A DNA stretch of 64,000 nucleotides from Novosphingobium sp049354825 (GTDB lineage Bacteria > Pseudomonadota > Alphaproteobacteria > Sphingomonadales > Sphingomonadaceae): positions 806,001 to 870,000 of the forward strand of contig NZ_CP186480.1 of the NCBI RefSeq assembly GCF_049354825.1, in the 5' to 3' direction. Numbering within the stretch: the stretch's first letter is position 1; every line of letters begins with the position of its first letter. The position numbers were made by a program, and so were the translations under genes. The notes under the pieces were generated by a model. It saw only the letters and a list, made by a program, of their open reading frames with translations. It was not told where the DNA came from and ran no database searches. This document shows, in pieces, positions 61,802 to 64,000 of the stretch.

Positions 61802-62502
61802 GCGCGTTCGAAACGGTCGCCTACGCCGATGCCGGCACCGCGCTGACGGGCCGCCTGGCGCGGCCCGCCGGTGATCCCCGCGCCGCCGTGGTCGTTTATC
61901 CCAGCGTGCACGGCCAGACCGGCCACAGCGATGAACGCCTGCGCCGCCTGGCCGCCGCCGGCTACCTGGCGATGAGCGCCGACTACTACGGCGATCTTCC
62001 GGACGAGCCCGGCGCGGTCGCCGCCGCGGGACAAGCCCTGCGCAGCGACACCGAACGGTTGCGGGCGCGGATCCTGGCGGCTTTGGCCGCGCTGCGCGCG
62101 CGTCCCGAAGCGGCCGGCCTGCCGCTGGGGGCGATCGGGTTCTGCCAGGGCGGATTGTCCGTGCTGGAACTGGCGCGCATGAACGCCGGGCTGGCGGCGG
62201 TGGCCAGTTTCCACGGCCTCCTGCACACCCAGCGCCCGGCTACCGCGGCGATCACCGCGCGCATCCTGGTCTGCCATGGCGATGCCGACCCGATGGTGCC
62301 GCGCGAAGCGGTGCTGGCGTTCTGGCAGGAAATGGATGCCGCCGGCGCCGACTGGCATTTCCATTCCTATGCCGGCGTCCTGCACGGCTTCACCGACCCG
62401 GCCAGCGACACGCGCGGCATGGCCGCGGTCGGTTACGACGCCAGCGCCGACCGGCAATCGTGGGCGGCGCTGGAATCGTTCTTCGCGGAAGTGTTCGGCT
62501 AG
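61798..62502 (+). CDS. Dienelactone hydrolase family protein
   Basis: A 234-residue alpha/beta hydrolase. The catalytic residues are visible as Cys116 (GFCQGG), Asp164 (HGDADPMVP) and His196 (GVLHGF). The Cys nucleophile is typical of dienelactone hydrolases. The substrate cannot be read; the classic enzyme opens dienelactones in aromatic degradation, but no other such genes are near. It starts in an ATGA overlap with cysK and faces ybaB with a short gap. Confidence 0.87.
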   Translation: MSAFETVAYADAGTALTGRLARPAGDPRAAVVVYPSVHGQTGHSDERLRRLAAAGYLAMSADYYGDLPDEPGAVAAAGQALRSDTERLRARILAALAALRARPEAAGLPLGAIGFCQGGLSVLELARMNAGLAAVASFHGLLHTQRPATAAITARILVCHGDADPMVPREAVLAFWQEMDAAGADWHFHSYAGVLHGFTDPASDTRGMAAVGYDASADRQSWAALESFFAEVFG

Positions 62503-62506
62503 GGCC

Positions 62507-62848
62507 TCAGCCCAGCCCGGGGATCTTGAAGCCCGGCGGCAGGCCAAGCCCGCCCTGGACCCGGGCCATCTCCTCGTTGCTGACCTGGTCGGCCTTGGCG
62601 CGCGCATCGTTGAAGGCGGCGGCGATCAGGTCCTCTGCCATCTGCTTTTCGGACGCCTGCATCAGGCTGTCGTCCAGGGTGACCGCGATCACCCGGCCCT
62701 TGGCCGTGCAACGGATCGTCACCAGCCCGCCGCCGGCCTTGCCCTCGACCTCGATCGCATCGAGCTTGCCCTGCGTCTCGGTCATCTGCTTCTGGATGGT
62801 CTCGGCCGCCTGCTGGGCCGCCTTGATCATCTCTTCCATCGATTTCAT
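62507..62848 (-). CDS. YbaB/EbfC nucleoid-associated protein
   Basis: A 113-residue protein with an N-terminal helix (MKSMEEMIKAAQQAAETIQK), a central beta part (GGGLVTIRCTAKGRVIAVTLD) and a C-terminal helix (EDLIAAAFNDARAKA). YbaB dimers bind DNA and are usually co-transcribed with dnaX, as here. The start ATG 62848 overlaps the dnaX stop as ATGA. Confidence 0.94.
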   Translation of the reverse strand: MKSMEEMIKAAQQAAETIQKQMTETQGKLDAIEVEGKAGGGLVTIRCTAKGRVIAVTLDDSLMQASEKQMAEDLIAAAFNDARAKADQVSNEEMARVQGGLGLPPGFKIPGLG

Positions 62849-64000
62849 CGTCTGCTCCAGTTGCGTTCGTTGTCGCGAAGGGCTTGGGGTTCGGCGCTCT
62901 CGTCGACGATCTCGGCGCCGGGAAAGGCGGCAAATGCCGCTTCGACCAGCGGGTTGCGAAGCAGCGCCGCGCGTTCTTCCGCCTTTGCCGCGTCCGCGGC
63001 TTCGCGCAGCGTCGGCGCGGCCTCGCCCTCGCCCCGACGCACCTCCCAGCGTTCGCCGGTGGCGCGCAGCAGCGCGTCGCGGATCTCCGCCCCGGGATCG
63101 CCGGCATAGCCGGGCGCGACCGCGTAAAGCAGGTGCGTTGGCGCCAGTTCGATCACGCGCACCCAGTCGCGCATGATCTGCGCCACGCGCAGTTGGCCCG
63201 ACTGGTCGACCGTGTCGATAACGCCGCTCCAGTCGAGCGCGGCGGACGGCGCCGCCACCGGCTCGGCAGCGTCCGCGCGCGGGGCGGCGGGCGCCGACGC
63301 GGCAAGCTCTTCCATCTTGCGCGCAAGCTGGCCGGGATCGGGCAAATCGGCCGCGAACATCGTCCGCAGCAAGGCCATGCGCGCCGCCGCGAGCGGATCG
63401 GGGGCGGCGCGAACCTCGTCGTGGCCCTTCAGCAGCAATTGCCACAGCCGGTGCAGCTGACCGGGCGACAGCGCCCGGGCCCATTCCTCGATCGCGGCGC
63501 GCTCCTCGGCGCTGATGGCATCGGCACCGCTCTGGCCCACTTGCGCAACCGTGACGCGGTGCACCAGGTCGAGCACGGCGCGCAGCATCGCCGGCGGCTC
63601 GACGCCAAGCGCGAATTGCTGGTCGACCAGCGCCAGCAGCCCCGCCCCGTCCCCCGCCAGCAGCGCGGCCAGCAGGCGCCGCTGGGCGCTGCGGTCGGCA
63701 AGGCCGAGCATGTCGCGCACGGCGTCGGCCCTGACGGCGCCGCCGCCGTCAAGATCGGCGTGGGCGATCGCCTGGTCTAGGATCGACAGCCCGTCGCGGA
63801 CCGATCCTTCGGCCGCGGTCGCCACCATCGCCAGCGCCTCGTCCTCGGCATCGACGGCTTCGGCGGCGCAGATGCCCGCGAAGTGTTCGGCCAGCATGGG
63901 CGCGGGAATGCGACGCAGGTCGAAGCGCTGGCAGCGGCTCAGCACGGTCACCGGCAGCTTTTCGACTTCCGTCGTCGCGAATAGGAACTTCACATGCGCA
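62845..64000 (-). CDS. dnaX: DNA polymerase III gamma/tau subunit, C-terminal part (cut by the window end)
   Basis: About 385 residues of the C-terminal part are present; the frame is open to the window edge, and the visible start reads HVKFLFATTEVEKLPVTVLS (core KFLFATTEVEKLP), which is the sensor-1 region of DnaX. SRCQRFDLRRI and EGSVRDGLSILDQAIAH (core GSVRDGLSILDQ) follow. The Ala-rich region after 60 is the tau part. The P-loop and zinc module lie outside the window. It overlaps ybaB by four bases. Confidence 0.94.
   Translation of the reverse strand, partial: AHVKFLFATTEVEKLPVTVLSRCQRFDLRRIPAPMLAEHFAGICAAEAVDAEDEALAMVATAAEGSVRDGLSILDQAIAHADLDGGGAVRADAVRDMLGLADRSAQRRLLAALLAGDGAGLLALVDQQFALGVEPPAMLRAVLDLVHRVTVAQVGQSGADAISAEERAAIEEWARALSPGQLHRLWQLLLKGHDEVRAAPDPLAAARMALLRTMFAADLPDPGQLARKMEELAASAPAAPRADAAEPVAAPSAALDWSGVIDTVDQSGQLRVAQIMRDWVRVIELAPTHLLYAVAPGYAGDPGAEIRDALLRATGERWEVRRGEGEAAPTLREAADAAKAEERAALLRNPLVEAAFAAFPGAEIVDESAEPQALRDNERNWSRR

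Overview
This 64 kb window is a gene-dense stretch of core chromosome from a GC-rich alphaproteobacterium. The order Sphingomonadales fits best. The reasons are the ntrY-ntrX-hfq-hflX-mazG order with a double-domain Hfq, a eukaryote/archaea-type prolyl-tRNA synthetase, the hrcA-grpE and rph-rdgB-hemW neighbourhoods, PhaR, a vgr-related HExxH protein of a type I associate with sphingomonads, and a possible EcfG-type stress promoter. I cannot assign a genus. I found no insertion sequence, integrase gene linked to an island, prophage or CRISPR array. No stretch without a gene exceeds about 230 bases.

Layout. 1-4.1 kb (+): the end of ntrY, then ntrX, tandem-domain hfq and hflX. 4.0-12.0 kb (-): one tightly packed run read from mltB through dac, tmk, holB, metG, tatD, an MBL-fold hydrolase and a small membrane protein to mazG, with several 1-8 nt overlaps. 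12.1-14.9 kb: tRNA-Ser(UGA), a membrane O-acyltransferase, and two small genes read leftward from a possible stress promoter. 14.9-17.8 kb (-): the pyruvate dehydrogenase E2 and E3 genes. 17.9-29.4 kb: a UspA-like gene (+), then rnr, an M28 peptidase, proS, phaR, alr, an MHS-type transporter, an Fe-S scaffold protein, cvpA and radA (all -). 29.4-32.9 kb: a patatin-like protein (+) facing dnaJ; dnaK-dnaJ read leftward from a good heat-shock promoter at 34.94-34.96 kb. 35.0-38.7 kb: a copper chaperone, a vgr-like protein, an indoleamine-dioxygenase-like protein and two unknowns. 38.6-44.9 kb: lipoprotein-hrcA-grpE (-) and rph-rdgB-hemW-xerC (+). 44.3-48.3 kb: dedA, gshB, yraN and rsmI (-), divergent from an LpoA-like lipoprotein gene. 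48.3-55.2 kb: parE, then a MoxR ATPase and its usual VWA partner separated by a DUF817 membrane protein, a small secreted protein and a soluble chemoreceptor-like protein. 55.3-64.0 kb: a LigB-family dioxygenase, a NamZ-like/DOMON-like pair, tyrS, a PilZ protein, an exporter-cysK-hydrolase run, and ybaB-dnaX (-), cut by the window edge.

Most genes are housekeeping: translation (metG, proS, tyrS, tRNA-Ser), replication and recombination (holB, dnaX, tmk, parE, xerC, radA), chaperones (dnaK, dnaJ, grpE, hrcA), cell wall (dac, mltB, alr, NamZ-like, LpoA-like) and RNA metabolism (rnr, rph, hfq). I do not see a clear new multigene system. The most interesting points are the tandem Hfq with unequal halves, two CTGA stop/start junctions that suggest CTG initiation, four convergent gene pairs that share a CTAA or CTAG stop overlap, the interrupted MoxR/VWA module with a chemoreceptor-like protein of reversed domain order, and a possible stress promoter driving an uncharacterised 56-residue protein.
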